32,736 nt of DNA from Planctomycetota bacterium (GCA_016873115.1 VGYB01000026.1:1-32736); one strand, 5' to 3'; positions 1 to 8,151 are shown, numbered from the stretch's first letter. Translations and numbers: made by a program. Notes: generated by a model from the sequence alone, not told the origin.

Positions 1-316
1 GGACGGGATTCCGCGTGCCTTCGTCCCGAGGGCATCGTCGGGACGCTCGGCACGCGGGACGGGATTCCGCGTGCCTTCGTCCCGAGGGCATCGTCGGGAC
101 GCTCGGCACGCGGGACGGGATTCCGCGTGCCTTCGTCCCGAGGGCATCGTCGGGACGCTCCTCACGCGGAACGGGATTCCGCGTGCCTTCGTCCCGAGGG
201 CATCGTCGGGACGCTCGGCACGCGGGACGGGATTCCGCGTGCCTTCGTCCCGAGGGCATCGTCGGGACGCTCGGCACGCGGAACGGGATTCCGCGTGCCT
301 TCGTCCCGAGGGCACC
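1..316. repeat. 56-bp tandem repeat array, 5.6 copies, two hairpins per unit
   Basis: Units start at 1, 57, 113, 169, 225 and 281 and are nearly identical. The array begins at the window edge, so more copies may lie upstream. Each unit holds two inverted repeats: GGCACGCGGGA/TTCCGCGTGCC around a 5-nt loop, and CGTCCCGA/TCGGGACG around an 8-nt loop. Most of the 56 bp is therefore paired. Copies differ at few sites. One change turns GGGAC into GGAAC, replacing a G-U pair by A-U in the first stem, so pairing is kept. Because 56 is not a multiple of 3, several frames stay open here by chance; I do not consider any of them coding. There are no unique spacers, so this is not CRISPR. Confidence 0.93.
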
Positions 317-324
317 AAAGACAA

Positions 325-348
325 CAGCGGGCCCCGAGGGGCCCGCTG
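325..348 (-). terminator. Rho-independent terminator of the PEP-CTERM gene
   Basis: A perfect inverted repeat (CAGCGGGCCCC / GGGGCCCGCTG) is followed, on the minus strand, by the T-rich stretch TTGTCTTTGG. It lies 33 nt beyond the stop of the minus-strand gene at 382-987 and just before the tandem repeats. Confidence 0.75.
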
Positions 349-381
349 GGAATGTTCCTGATCCTGTTTGCGTCCCGGCAG

Positions 382-987
382 TCAGCGGCGGCGGCGCGCC
401 GACGAGGCGAGTCCGGCGGCGACCAGCAGCGCAAGCGCGCCCGGAGCGGGCACCACGGTGAAGTACAGGTTGTCGACCGTGGAGTAGACAGCGCTGGAGC
501 CTATTGCTGTGGATTGGATCGAGATGCTCGCGATCGCGGCACCAGTCGAGTAGAAGCCCACGAAGTCAGCGACTGTGGTCGCGTAGTCCACATACGCGGT
601 GCCATCGGCCAGGCTGACCTGAATGATGCACGGCGTGACATTGAAGCTGATGTCAGTGCCGAAGATGTTCCCACCCACGCCCTGCACACCGGGACTGAAG
701 GTGAACGTGAGGGTTTCCGGGACATTCGTGCTGAAGAGACCGCCTTGGGTGTAGATGCCGTGGGTGGCCGAGCCGGTCCAGTTCACGCCGCTGACTGATC
801 CGCTGTACGAGTTGGCGTAGAACCCGTCGGACACGCCGTTGAAGGTCTCGGTGGCGACTTGCCAACCAATGCCGGTGACAAATTGGCTCCAGAGGGTTTG
901 GTTGCCGAAGGTGATGAACGCCGCCTGCGCGGTCGACGCGAAGGCAGTGCACGCCACGGCACCAAGGAAGAGTCGAACTGACTGCAC
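382..987 (-). CDS. PEP-CTERM sorting-domain secreted protein
   Basis: A 201-aa exported protein. I chose the GTG at 987 because it has GGAG 6 nt upstream and begins a good signal peptide (about residues 1-23, VRLFLGAVACTAFASTAQA), whereas the longer open frame to 1137 adds an Arg-rich, non-signal N-terminus. The mature part (about 24-175) is rich in Gly, Ser, Thr and aromatic residues, typical of beta-sandwich surface proteins; I recognise no catalytic motif. The C-terminus is a sorting signal: VPAPGALALL, a short hydrophobic helix, then RRRR. Family knowledge says such tails are processed by an exosortase-type system at the inner membrane; none is encoded here. The upstream 988-1137 region looks like a 5' leader with two small hairpins. 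The biological role is unknown. Confidence 0.85.
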   Translation of the reverse strand: MQSVRLFLGAVACTAFASTAQAAFITFGNQTLWSQFVTGIGWQVATETFNGVSDGFYANSYSGSVSGVNWTGSATHGIYTQGGLFSTNVPETLTFTFSPGVQGVGGNIFGTDISFNVTPCIIQVSLADGTAYVDYATTVADFVGFYSTGAAIASISIQSTAIGSSAVYSTVDNLYFTVVPAPGALALLVAAGLASSARRRR

Positions 988-1282
988 GGTGGACTCCGGG
1001 AACGAGGATCTCCGAGGAATCCGGCTCAACAGCAGAGCCGGGAGGACAACTCCCTTGTCCACCCCTCGTTGCGGCGATGCGTTCGCCGCGATCCCTATGT
1101 TCCGTTCGCCCCGACGCGCCAAGGCGCATCTAGCCACACCGTAGCGCGGATCGGCCGGCAGGCCAACTCAAAGCCAATATCTCTTGGAACTTCTCTGCCT
1201 CACTGGCCTTTGGGGGCGTGACCCTTCCGGGGCTTGAGGCCTCGACGCGAGGATGGCCTGGCTCGAGGGCCCCCGGGCAGCC
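988..1282. other. Intergenic region with two leader hairpins upstream of the PEP-CTERM gene
   Basis: There is no convincing gene here. Two perfect small inverted repeats lie 34-72 nt before the GTG start at 987: 1021-1041 (CCGGCTC/GAGCCGG, 7-nt loop) and 1043-1059 (GGACAA/TTGTCC, 5-nt loop). They would sit in the 5' UTR if transcription starts near the TACGGT hexamer at 1138-1143. I saw no U-rich terminator for the kpsF gene that ends at 1283. Confidence 0.5.
1138..1143 (-). promoter_or_regulatory. Possible -10 element for the PEP-CTERM gene
   Basis: TACGGT on the minus strand fits the TANNNT pattern seen before other genes here. It would give a leader of about 140 nt. No -35 is obvious. Confidence 0.25.
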
Positions 1283-2281
1283 TCACTCGCTGATAACCCG
1301 CAGCGCAATCAGGTCCTGCACATCGACCAGCCCGGTGGGCCGGCCAAGCGCATCAACCACCGGGATTTCGTCGATCCGACGCTCCCGGACCAGCCGCACC
1401 GCATCGCGCACCAGCGAGTCGATCGGCAGGGTGCGAGGGTTCCGTGTCATCACGGAACCCATGGGAAGCTCGAGCGTGGACGCACCGCGCTCATGCAGCA
1501 GACGGCGCAGGTCGCCGTCGGTGAAGATCCCCGAGAGGGTGCCGGAGCCATCCACCACGAGCACTGCGCCCGCGCGCCGCCCCGTGGTTCCCTGGGCGAG
1601 CGATGCACCGACGGTCGTTGACTCGTTCACGCACAGCAGGTTTTCGCCGACCTTGAATCGCAGCACCTCGGCAACGGGCCTGAGCCCGGCGCCCAGCATG
1701 CCGCCTGGATGGTGCTTGTGGAAATCGTCCGCGGTGAAGTTCCGGCGGCGTGACAGCGCGAGGGCAAGCGCATCCCCCACGGCAAGCATCGCGGTGGTGC
1801 TTGCCGTTGGTGCCAGGTCGTGGGGGCACGCCTCGGCGAGATCGCCGAGCTCGATGTGGGCGTCGCAGACCCTGCCCAGGCTGCTGTCATGGGACTTCGA
1901 GATGCCCACCAGCCGGATGCCGTCGGCCTTCAGGATCAACGCCAGGTCGACAACCTCTGCCGTTTCGCCGCTGAACGAGAGCAGCATGACGACATCGCCG
2001 GAACGGATCCTCCCAAGATCGCCGTGGACCGCCTCGGAAGGGTGCACCACATGCGATGGCTGGCCGAGGCTGCTGAGCGTGGCGGCGATCTTGGCGCCAA
2101 TCAGCCCGCTCTTTCCCATGCCACTGACCACCACGTGGCCGCGGCAGGCTTCAAGGAGATCAAGGGCCGCGCTCCAGCTCGTGCGCTCCCGGCCCAAAGC
2201 CGAACGACGCAGCGACTCGAGCGCGTGCACCTCGGCGGCAAGGGCGCTGGCAATGAATTCCGCTTCGTCCATCCCTGGCAT
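1283..2281 (-). CDS. kdsD: D-arabinose-5-phosphate isomerase (KpsF/KdsD/GutQ family)
   Basis: A 332-aa protein, close to the usual 320-330 aa. It interconverts ribulose 5-phosphate and arabinose 5-phosphate, the first step toward KDO for lipopolysaccharide, in the cytoplasm. The SIS domain (about residues 25-165) shows GMGKSG (54-59), HPSEAVHGDLG (80-90) and SFSGET (102-107). Two CBS domains follow (about 200-330), including GIFTDGDLRR and the final VDVQDLIALR. I chose the ATG at 2281; the open frame runs 20 codons further but has no supporting signal, and TAGCCT ends 7 nt before this ATG. A second ATG at 2272 is possible. It is divergent from scpA with 58 bp between starts. Presence of this gene suggests an LPS-type outer membrane, but KdsD versus GutQ/KpsF function cannot be told from sequence. 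Confidence 0.93.
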   Translation of the reverse strand: MPGMDEAEFIASALAAEVHALESLRRSALGRERTSWSAALDLLEACRGHVVVSGMGKSGLIGAKIAATLSSLGQPSHVVHPSEAVHGDLGRIRSGDVVMLLSFSGETAEVVDLALILKADGIRLVGISKSHDSSLGRVCDAHIELGDLAEACPHDLAPTASTTAMLAVGDALALALSRRRNFTADDFHKHHPGGMLGAGLRPVAEVLRFKVGENLLCVNESTTVGASLAQGTTGRRAGAVLVVDGSGTLSGIFTDGDLRRLLHERGASTLELPMGSVMTRNPRTLPIDSLVRDAVRLVRERRIDEIPVVDALGRPTGLVDVQDLIALRVISE

Positions 2282-2288
2282 GGCGTAG

Positions 2289-2294
2289 AGGCTA
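2289..2294 (-). promoter_or_regulatory. -10 element (TAGCCT), likely leaderless kdsD
   Basis: TAGCCT on the minus strand ends 7 nt before the ATG at 2281, placing transcription start at or next to the start codon. No Shine-Dalgarno lies at the usual distance. Confidence 0.5.
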
Positions 2295-2326
2295 CCTCGG
2301 GCCTTCGTGGTTGGGCGTTCCTGCGC

Positions 2327-2332
2327 TACCCT
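2327..2332 (+). promoter_or_regulatory. -10 element (TACCCT), likely leaderless scpA
   Basis: TACCCT ends 7 nt before the scpA ATG at 2340. No Shine-Dalgarno is visible. A weak -35-like TTCGTG lies 17 nt upstream. Confidence 0.5.
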
Positions 2333-2339
2333 CCGTGCC

Positions 2340-3131
2340 ATGCCTCTTCAGGACGATTACGAGGTTCGGCTGGATGCCTTCCAAGGTCCCATGGACCTGT
2401 TGCTCTACCTGATCCGCCGTGCCGAGGTGGACATCAATGACATCCCGGTGGCGCAGATCGCCAACCAGTACTTCGCGTTCCTGAGGCAGCTTGGCCAGGT
2501 CGACATCGACCTGGCGGGCGAGTTCCTCGTGATGGCTGCCACGCTCGTCGAGATCAAGAGCCGCACGCTCGCCCCACGCGAGACGAGCGATGGCGAGGAT
2601 GCCGCCGTGGAGGGCCTTGACCCGACCGACCCGCGATTCGAACTCGTGCAGCAGCTCGTTGCCTACCAGCGGTTCCGCACGGCGGCGGACACGCTCGACC
2701 GGCTGCGTCGGGACTTTGCCAAGCGCCACCCCATCGGTGGCGTTGGGGCGGGCACCGAGCCGCAGGCCGCCGACGATGCGATCGAACTGGAGGATGCCCA
2801 CATCCTCGATCTCTTCGGTGCGTTCGAGCGCATCATGCAGTCGGTGGACATGACGCGCCTGGGTGACCACAAGGTCGAGTACGACGACACGCCGATCGGC
2901 CTGCACCAGGACGACATCATCGATCGGCTGGAGCGTGCCGAGGGCCGATCGCTGACCCTCCATGAGATCTTCCGTGGCCGGACCCGCGGCGAAGCCATCG
3001 GACTGTTTCTCGCGCTCCTCGAACTGGCGCGCAACCAGAGGGTGGCGGTCCGCCAGGAGCGCCCGGACGATGCCATCGAGATCGCCCTCGCTGCCGCGGC
3101 TCCCGAAGCCGCCGTGCCGCCGCAGGGTTGA
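2340..3131 (+). CDS. scpA: Segregation and condensation protein A
   Basis: A 263-aa kleisin. With Smc and ScpB it forms the bacterial condensin that organises and segregates the chromosome. The N-terminal Smc-binding signature FQGPMDLLLYLI is at about residues 13-24, followed by DINDIPVAQI and the FLVMAATLVEIKSRTLAP helix typical of the family. The C-terminal winged helix (about 190-255) contains a SLTLHEIF-like segment. Length is normal. The ATG at 2340 matches the family N-terminus; the longer open frame from 2307 adds 11 residues without family character. scpB and smc are not in the window. Its 3' end nearly abuts the convergent dacB gene (5 nt between stops), so the two transcripts probably overlap. 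Confidence 0.95.
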   Translation: MPLQDDYEVRLDAFQGPMDLLLYLIRRAEVDINDIPVAQIANQYFAFLRQLGQVDIDLAGEFLVMAATLVEIKSRTLAPRETSDGEDAAVEGLDPTDPRFELVQQLVAYQRFRTAADTLDRLRRDFAKRHPIGGVGAGTEPQAADDAIELEDAHILDLFGAFERIMQSVDMTRLGDHKVEYDDTPIGLHQDDIIDRLERAEGRSLTLHEIFRGRTRGEAIGLFLALLELARNQRVAVRQERPDDAIEIALAAAAPEAAVPPQG

Positions 3132-3136
3132 CGCCT

Positions 3137-4717
3137 TCATCCGCCAGGCTGGCGCGCGAGGATCGCGGCCACGGCGTCCTGCAGATCCTTGGCCTTGCTG
3201 ACCTCGCTTTCCTTGAGGTCGTTGCAGAGCACGCTCATCGCGAAGCGCCGCCCGTTCGTGCAGATCACGTAACCCGACAGGCAACTGGTCCCGGCGATGT
3301 AGCCGGTCTTGCACCAGACCTTGGCGAGCGAATCGGGAACTTCATCCATGCGCGTCTTGAGCGTGCCGCTGCTGCCGCCCTCGGCGAAGCTGCGCAGGTA
3401 GGCGTCGAAGTCCGGCAGCATGCGCGGCATGGCCAGCAGCCACCTGGTCATGCCCATGGCCGTGACCCGGTTCTCCTTGCTCATGCCGCTGCCGTCACGG
3501 ATCGCGAAGGACTCAACCTCGTTGCCGATCACGGCACGCAATGTGGTGCGCATCAGGTCCTGGCCATCGGCCCACGATCCCGCCCGGCCGGTGGCCTTGG
3601 CGGCCGCACGCTTGAGCAGTGCCTCGGCATACAGGTTCTCGCTGTCGGTGTTCGCCCGCGCGACAACGCTGGCCAAGGGAGTGCTCAGCGTCGGGCCGAC
3701 GGCGGTCCCGGTGGCTGGGGCATCGGCTGCGGTGGCGATGCGGACCGCCCCCACATCGATGCCGTTGGTACGCAGGCGCGAGGCAAGCAGGTGGCCCAGG
3801 AAGAGCGGGGGATCCTGCAAGGTGACGATGTATGGACCATCGGCCTTCGTCAGGTTGCCCCTGATGGCGTAGGCATCCGTGCCCTGCGCACGGGCGATGC
3901 CGGCAGACTGCTTGGCATCCTTGCCCTGCTTGGCGGTCGCATCGTTCACCACGGTGAGCCACGGTGCGGACGGCTGCGTGCGCCACGCGACCTTGCCATC
4001 CTTGGGGGTGAGCCAGAACCGCAGCGAGTTGAAGTGGAAGTTGATGCCCCAGCACGCCACGCAGTAGGTCGCATCGAGCTGGTCGCGAGGCCAGTCAGGG
4101 TGCGCGCCCTCGCGTGCGAAGATCCGGTCATCGACGATGACCTCGCGGATGCGCGGAATGCGCAGGCGCTCGACGGCACGCGCCCATTGGTCGATGAGCT
4201 GCTCGGGCGTGAGCCCCGTGTGCATGACGCCCTGGGCATCCTTCCACACCGTTCCTGACAGCAGTTCGGGATCACCAAGCGAAGGGTCGCCGTCGCCCAC
4301 GATCGTCAAGCGATCACCTGCCAGAAGGAGCTTCGTGCCGAAGGAGAATCCCTCGCCCAGCACCATCATCGCCATGCCCGTGCTGATCGCCTTCTGGTTG
4401 CTGGCCGGCCGCATCGGGCGCGAGCCGCCGAGATCGACGATCACGGCATCGCGGTCAAGATCGGCCACGACGGCGGTGACCTTCGGACCCAACCCGCTCG
4501 TGGCGATCGCCGCGCTGATCCGCTTGGTGATCGCAGCATCGATCGACTTGGTGGCTGCTGCGGTCGACTGGGTCTTCGTGGCGACGGCAGGGGGCTGCGG
4601 CCAGGCGGAATTGCGTGCGCTGGCACGCTGGCCGGCTGGCAGGAGCAGGGCCGCGGAGGTGCCGATGAGCGCCACGACCGCGACCGTCGCCCATCCGTGG
4701 CGAAGGTCCAACTTCAT
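3137..4717 (-). CDS. dacB: D-alanyl-D-alanine carboxypeptidase/endopeptidase, PBP4 (peptidase S13) family
   Basis: A 526-aa exported penicillin-binding protein that trims D-Ala or cleaves cross-links in peptidoglycan in the periplasm. All three serine-hydrolase motifs are visible: SNQK (S106-K109), SEN (359-361) and KTG (470-472), with the large insertion after the first motif that marks the PBP4/S13 family (GDGDPSLGD within it). The N-terminus has a hydrophobic export segment (about 9-30). The ATG at 4717 was preferred to one 10 codons earlier because it starts the signal sequence and has TACACT 8 nt upstream. The gene follows tsf on the same strand but a strong terminator separates them. 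It supports the presence of a peptidoglycan wall in this organism. Confidence 0.93.
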   Translation of the reverse strand: MKLDLRHGWATVAVVALIGTSAALLLPAGQRASARNSAWPQPPAVATKTQSTAAATKSIDAAITKRISAAIATSGLGPKVTAVVADLDRDAVIVDLGGSRPMRPASNQKAISTGMAMMVLGEGFSFGTKLLLAGDRLTIVGDGDPSLGDPELLSGTVWKDAQGVMHTGLTPEQLIDQWARAVERLRIPRIREVIVDDRIFAREGAHPDWPRDQLDATYCVACWGINFHFNSLRFWLTPKDGKVAWRTQPSAPWLTVVNDATAKQGKDAKQSAGIARAQGTDAYAIRGNLTKADGPYIVTLQDPPLFLGHLLASRLRTNGIDVGAVRIATAADAPATGTAVGPTLSTPLASVVARANTDSENLYAEALLKRAAAKATGRAGSWADGQDLMRTTLRAVIGNEVESFAIRDGSGMSKENRVTAMGMTRWLLAMPRMLPDFDAYLRSFAEGGSSGTLKTRMDEVPDSLAKVWCKTGYIAGTSCLSGYVICTNGRRFAMSVLCNDLKESEVSKAKDLQDAVAAILARQPGG

Positions 4718-4725
4718 GGGGGCGG

Positions 4726-4731
4726 AGTGTA
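4726..4731 (-). promoter_or_regulatory. -10 element (TACACT), likely leaderless dacB
   Basis: TACACT on the minus strand ends 8 nt before the dacB ATG at 4717. No Shine-Dalgarno precedes that ATG. The hexamer lies downstream of the tsf terminator. Confidence 0.5.
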
Positions 4732-4750
4732 CGGAGCCGCGGCGCAAAAG

Positions 4751-4784
4751 CGAGTCGAGGCGCCCCGAAGGACGCCTCGACTCG
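4751..4784 (-). terminator. Rho-independent terminator of rpsB-tsf
   Basis: A perfect 12-bp stem (CGAGTCGAGGCG / CGCCTCGACTCG) with a 10-nt loop is followed on the minus strand by CTTTTGCG. It lies about 41 nt beyond the tsf stop and before the dacB promoter. Confidence 0.8.
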
Positions 4785-4825
4785 ATTCCGATCGCGTCGG
4801 ATGGATCAGGGCGGGCCGGCCCGGC

Positions 4826-5632
4826 TCAACTGCCGCCGACAACCATGCGACGGAATCCCGTCAGCGTGGTGCCCGCGGGCAGCAGGTCCTTGATCTTCTT
4901 CTTCTCGTCGAAGACGAACGCCTGGCCAAGGAGCGTGACTTCCTCGAACCACTTGCGCATCTTGCCTTCGGCCATCTTCTCGGCGATCTGGGCCGGCTTG
5001 CCGCTGGCGGTCGCCTCAGCGGTGGCCTCGGCGCGCTTCTGCGCAAGTTGGTCGGCGGGGAGGCCGGTCTGGTCGATCGCCTGCGGGGTCACGGGCGAGG
5101 CCACGATGTGCTGGCAGATCGCGGCGCCGGTCTCGGCATCGAGGGTTCCGGTGTACTCCAGGAGCGCGCCCTGCTTGTGGTCATGGTGCAGGTATGAGGC
5201 GTAGGACTTGCCCGACATGACCTGGCCGCGCGCGAACTGGACATTCTCGCCGGTCTTGAGGCGAACATCATCCACGCGCGCGATGATTGCGGCGGTGGCG
5301 GTGACGGTACCGGCAGCCGCTTCGAGGGCCATCGTCGCGACATCGGCCGCCATCGCGCGGAACTCCGCGTTCTTGGCGGTGAAGTCGGTCTCGCTGCGGA
5401 TCTCGACGATGGCGATCTTGCCGTTGCCTGTCGCGATGGACAGGCAGCCTTCGCCGGCCGGGCGATCGGTGCGGCCATCCATCTTGTCCTTCATGCGCTC
5501 GCGCAGGAGTTTCTCGGCGGCATCGAAGTCGCCATGGGCCTCGACGAGGGCATCCTTGCAGGCACCCATGCCAAGTCCGGTCTTCTGGCGCAGCTTCAAC
5601 ACGGTCTTGGGATCGATGGCGGCGGTGCTCAT
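4826..5632 (-). CDS. tsf: Translation elongation factor Ts
   Basis: A 268-aa nucleotide-exchange factor for EF-Tu. The N-terminal UBA-like domain (about residues 8-45) has the family pattern VLKLRQKTGLGMGACKDAL. The core carries SETDFTAKNAEF (about 79-90), matching the conserved TDF(V/T)A-N motif that contacts EF-Tu, followed by the dimerisation-type helical region. The C-terminus ends in a basic segment. Length is close to E. coli EF-Ts (283 aa). The ATG at 5632 is preceded by GGAG 7 nt upstream. It lies 32 nt downstream of rpsB on the same strand, the usual rpsB-tsf order, and ends in a strong terminator. Confidence 0.97.
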   Translation of the reverse strand: MSTAAIDPKTVLKLRQKTGLGMGACKDALVEAHGDFDAAEKLLRERMKDKMDGRTDRPAGEGCLSIATGNGKIAIVEIRSETDFTAKNAEFRAMAADVATMALEAAAGTVTATAAIIARVDDVRLKTGENVQFARGQVMSGKSYASYLHHDHKQGALLEYTGTLDAETGAAICQHIVASPVTPQAIDQTGLPADQLAQKRAEATAEATASGKPAQIAEKMAEGKMRKWFEEVTLLGQAFVFDEKKKIKDLLPAGTTLTGFRRMVVGGS

Positions 5633-5664
5633 GGTGGTGCTCCGTGGGTGTGCTGATGGAGGAC

Positions 5665-6486
5665 TCAGGCGCCGGCTGCGGGCGTTGCCGCTGCGCCGTG
5701 TCCGTCATCCATGCGGAAGCGGCTGCGTGCGCTGCGGCGGCGCGGGGCCTGGGCATCGACCTCGGCGGCGGGTGCATCACCTTCCGCGGCCGCCGGTGCC
5801 GACGCGCGGTTGCCCTTGCCTTCGGTGGCGGCGGCGCACAGCTCGCGTACGACGATGTCGATCGAGCGCATGCTGTCGTCGTTGCCCGGGATCGGGATGT
5901 CGGCCAGGTCGGGATTGCCATCGGTGTCGATGAGGCAGATCGTCGGGATGCCGAGGTTCTTGGCTTCGCGGAGCGCGTTGATCTCGCGCTGCGTGTCGAT
6001 CACGACGAGCGCGCCGGGCAGGCGGGTCATCGAACGCAGCCCGTTGAGGTTGCGGTAGATCTTCTTGTGTTCGCGGGCGAGCTGCGCTTCCATCTTCTTG
6101 GAATAGTTCTTGATTTCGCCGCTCTCGACCAGGCGCTCAAGCTCCTCCAGTCGCTTCAGGCGCTCACGCACGGTGCGGAAGTTCGTGAGCGTGCCGCCGA
6201 GCCAGCGCTCGGTCACATAGGGCATGCCGGAGGCACTACAGTGGGTTTCGATTGCCGCGCGTGCCTGGCGCTTGGTGCCGACGAAGACGACATCCTTGTT
6301 CTCCGACACGCACTTCGCGATGAACTTCTTCGCGAGCAGGATCCCCTTGATGGTTTCCTTGATGTCGATGATGTGGATCTGGTTCTTGGTCCCGTGGATG
6401 TACGGGCCCATCTTCGGGTTCCAGTTGCTGCGACGCTGGCCGAAGTGGATGCCTGCTTCGATGAGTTCGTTGACGAGCGATGACAT
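5665..6486 (-). CDS. rpsB: 30S ribosomal protein S2
   Basis: A 273-aa S2 protein of the small ribosomal subunit. Family signatures are clear: ELIEAGIHFGQRRSNWNPKM near residues 7-26, FVGTKRQA at about 68-75, RWLGGTLTNF at about 94-103, and PGALVVIDTQREINALREA followed by IPTICLIDTD. The C-terminal tail (about residues 225-273) is an Ala/Pro/Arg-rich extension beyond the E. coli protein (241 aa). The ATG at 6486 has AAAGGA 7 nt upstream, so the in-frame extension toward 6546 is rejected. It is cotranscribed with tsf. The 267 bp upstream are non-coding; a leader for autoregulation, known for rpsB in other bacteria, is possible but I did not recognise a specific fold. Confidence 0.97.
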   Translation of the reverse strand: MSSLVNELIEAGIHFGQRRSNWNPKMGPYIHGTKNQIHIIDIKETIKGILLAKKFIAKCVSENKDVVFVGTKRQARAAIETHCSASGMPYVTERWLGGTLTNFRTVRERLKRLEELERLVESGEIKNYSKKMEAQLAREHKKIYRNLNGLRSMTRLPGALVVIDTQREINALREAKNLGIPTICLIDTDGNPDLADIPIPGNDDSMRSIDIVVRELCAAATEGKGNRASAPAAAEGDAPAAEVDAQAPRRRSARSRFRMDDGHGAAATPAAGA

Positions 6487-6675
6487 GGACGATTCCTTTC
6501 GAACAGCGACACCGGCGGCCTGGCGCGATGGTCGCCTTGCCGCCACAAGGGCGCTTCGGGGGTGGGCGGACTGCCCAACGAGGCGGTTGCGTTCGCCGCG
6601 CGCCCATCGTGCGCACCGCGCTGTCGCGAGCAGGGGAGGACGCGTGTCCGCCGTCCCACCCGGGCCAGAGGGGGG

Positions 6676-6681
6676 AGGCTA
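6676..6681 (-). promoter_or_regulatory. Possible -10 element for rpsB-tsf
   Basis: TAGCCT on the minus strand is the best TANNNT hexamer upstream of rpsB. It would give a leader of about 180 nt. No clear -35. Confidence 0.25.
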
Positions 6682-6739
6682 CCGGGACCGCGGTGCCGCG
6701 GCAAGCATCGCGGCGGCGGTTTATGGCCGCAATGGCCGA

Positions 6740-6745
6740 TAGGAT
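6740..6745 (+). promoter_or_regulatory. -10 element (TAGGAT), likely leaderless phosphohexomutase mRNA
   Basis: TAGGAT ends 8 nt before the ATG at 6754. The AGGA inside it could alternatively act as a weak, rather distant ribosome-binding site, so this case is ambiguous. Confidence 0.45.
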
Positions 6746-6753
6746 CTGCCTTC

Positions 6754-8151
6754 ATGCTCGATCAATGCTTCAAGGCTTACGATGTCCGAGCGACATACCC
6801 CGAGCCGCTGAACGAGGATGGCGCCTGGTCCGTCGGCTACGCCACGGCGAAGTTCGTCACCGAGCGAGCGCAGGAGCAGGGGCTCGACAGCCCCGGCATG
6901 CGTCATATCGTGGTCGGCCACGACATGCGGCGCAGCAGTCCATCGCTCTCGCGTGCGCTCATGGACGGCATCCTCGACTTCGGTGTCAATGTGATCGACA
7001 TCGGGCTCGTCGACACGCCGGCGGTGTACTTCGCGATCAACCACTTCGGCGCAGGGGGTGGAGTGCAGGTCACCGCCAGCCACAATCCTGCGCAGTACAA
7101 CGGCTTCAAGGTCAGTCAAGTCAAGGCACGGCCGGTTGGCCAAGGTACGGGCTTGGAACGGATCAAGCAGGGCGCGGTTGCCGTCTCGCGTGCGGCCGGG
7201 GAGCACGAGGGCGGCATGCGCTCCGAGCGCGACATCTGGCAGGCCTATCGATCGCATCTCCTGCGGTTGCTCGATCCCTGTTACCAGGATGGCTCGCGCA
7301 AGGTCCGGATCGCGATCGATGCCAGCAACGGCATGGCGGGCGTCGCTGTGCCCAAGCTCTTCCATGGCCTGCCCGGCCTTGAGATCGAGGCGATCAACTT
7401 CGACACCTCGCGCGGCGACTTCGTGCACGAACCCAATCCGCTCGTCGAGGCGAATCTCGCGCAGGTGCGTGAGGCCGTCGTACGGGGCAAGGCCGACTTC
7501 GGTGTCTGCTTCGACGGTGATGCCGACCGCTGCATGGTGATCGATGAGCACGGCACCCCGGTCGGCTGCGACCTGATGCTCGCAGCGATGGTCGGTCGGG
7601 CGCTGAAGTCCAACCCCGGCGCGGCGGTGGTCTATGACCTCCGCTCCTCGCGCAGCGTCCCCGAGGCGATCCGCGAGGCCGGCGGTGAACCCGTCGAGAG
7701 CCGCGTCGGCCATGTCTTCATGAAGGCCGCTCTCGCGCAGACCGCCGCGCCGATCGGCGGCGAACTCAGCGGCCACTTCTACTTCGCCGACCTGTGGAAC
7801 ACCGACAGTGGGGTCCGCGCCTTCATCGAGGTGCTGAACCTGCTTGCCTCGGGCGGGCGCACGCTCTCGGCCTGCGTCGCTCCGTTCCGGCGCTACGCCC
7901 AGTCCGGCGAGATCAACTTCGAGAACGCCGACACCGCGGGCACGCTCGAACGGATCAAGGCTCGCTACGCCACGGCCACCATGAAGGAACTCGATGGGCT
8001 CTCGCTCGATACGGGCGGATGGTGGGCGAACATCCGCCGCTCGAATACGGAGCCGCTGTTGCGACTGAACCTGGAGGCACGCGACGCGGCCGCCGTCGCC
8101 GCCGCCCTGGCGGAGCTCGAGCCGATCCTGGGCCATCGCGTGGATCACTGA
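6754..8151 (+). CDS. Phosphomannomutase/phosphoglucomutase (alpha-D-phosphohexomutase)
   Basis: A 465-aa enzyme moving phosphate between C1 and C6 of hexoses, feeding sugar-nucleotide and polysaccharide synthesis. All four active-site loops are present: TASHNP with phosphoserine S109, the metal-binding loop DGDADR (254-259), the sugar-binding loop GGELSGH (335-341), and the phosphate-binding RRSNTEP (428-434). Length and order match the AlgC/ManB-type bacterial enzymes (about 455-465 aa). The ATG at 6754 starts the usual FKAYDVR region; the open frame extending back to 6562 is out of character. GEMSGH versus GELSGH does not settle mannose versus glucose preference. Its stop overlaps the start of the next gene (TGATG), so the two are translationally coupled. 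Confidence 0.95.
   Translation: MLDQCFKAYDVRATYPEPLNEDGAWSVGYATAKFVTERAQEQGLDSPGMRHIVVGHDMRRSSPSLSRALMDGILDFGVNVIDIGLVDTPAVYFAINHFGAGGGVQVTASHNPAQYNGFKVSQVKARPVGQGTGLERIKQGAVAVSRAAGEHEGGMRSERDIWQAYRSHLLRLLDPCYQDGSRKVRIAIDASNGMAGVAVPKLFHGLPGLEIEAINFDTSRGDFVHEPNPLVEANLAQVREAVVRGKADFGVCFDGDADRCMVIDEHGTPVGCDLMLAAMVGRALKSNPGAAVVYDLRSSRSVPEAIREAGGEPVESRVGHVFMKAALAQTAAPIGGELSGHFYFADLWNTDSGVRAFIEVLNLLASGGRTLSACVAPFRRYAQSGEINFENADTAGTLERIKARYATATMKELDGLSLDTGGWWANIRRSNTEPLLRLNLEARDAAAVAAALAELEPILGHRVDH

Noticed and set aside
1-316. CRISPR array
   Set aside because: Repeats are directly adjacent without unique spacers, and the unit is longer than a CRISPR repeat; no cas genes nearby.
15-798. Overlapping open frames in the tandem repeats, up to 223 aa
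   Set aside because: A 56-bp period shifts frame each unit, so several frames stay open with the same peptide repeated; they run across the terminator and antisense to the PEP-CTERM gene.
653-1129. Minus-strand frame with an ATG 8 nt after TACGGT
   Set aside because: It runs out of frame through the PEP-CTERM gene, whose signal peptide and sorting tail define the real frame; the hexamer may be that gene's promoter.
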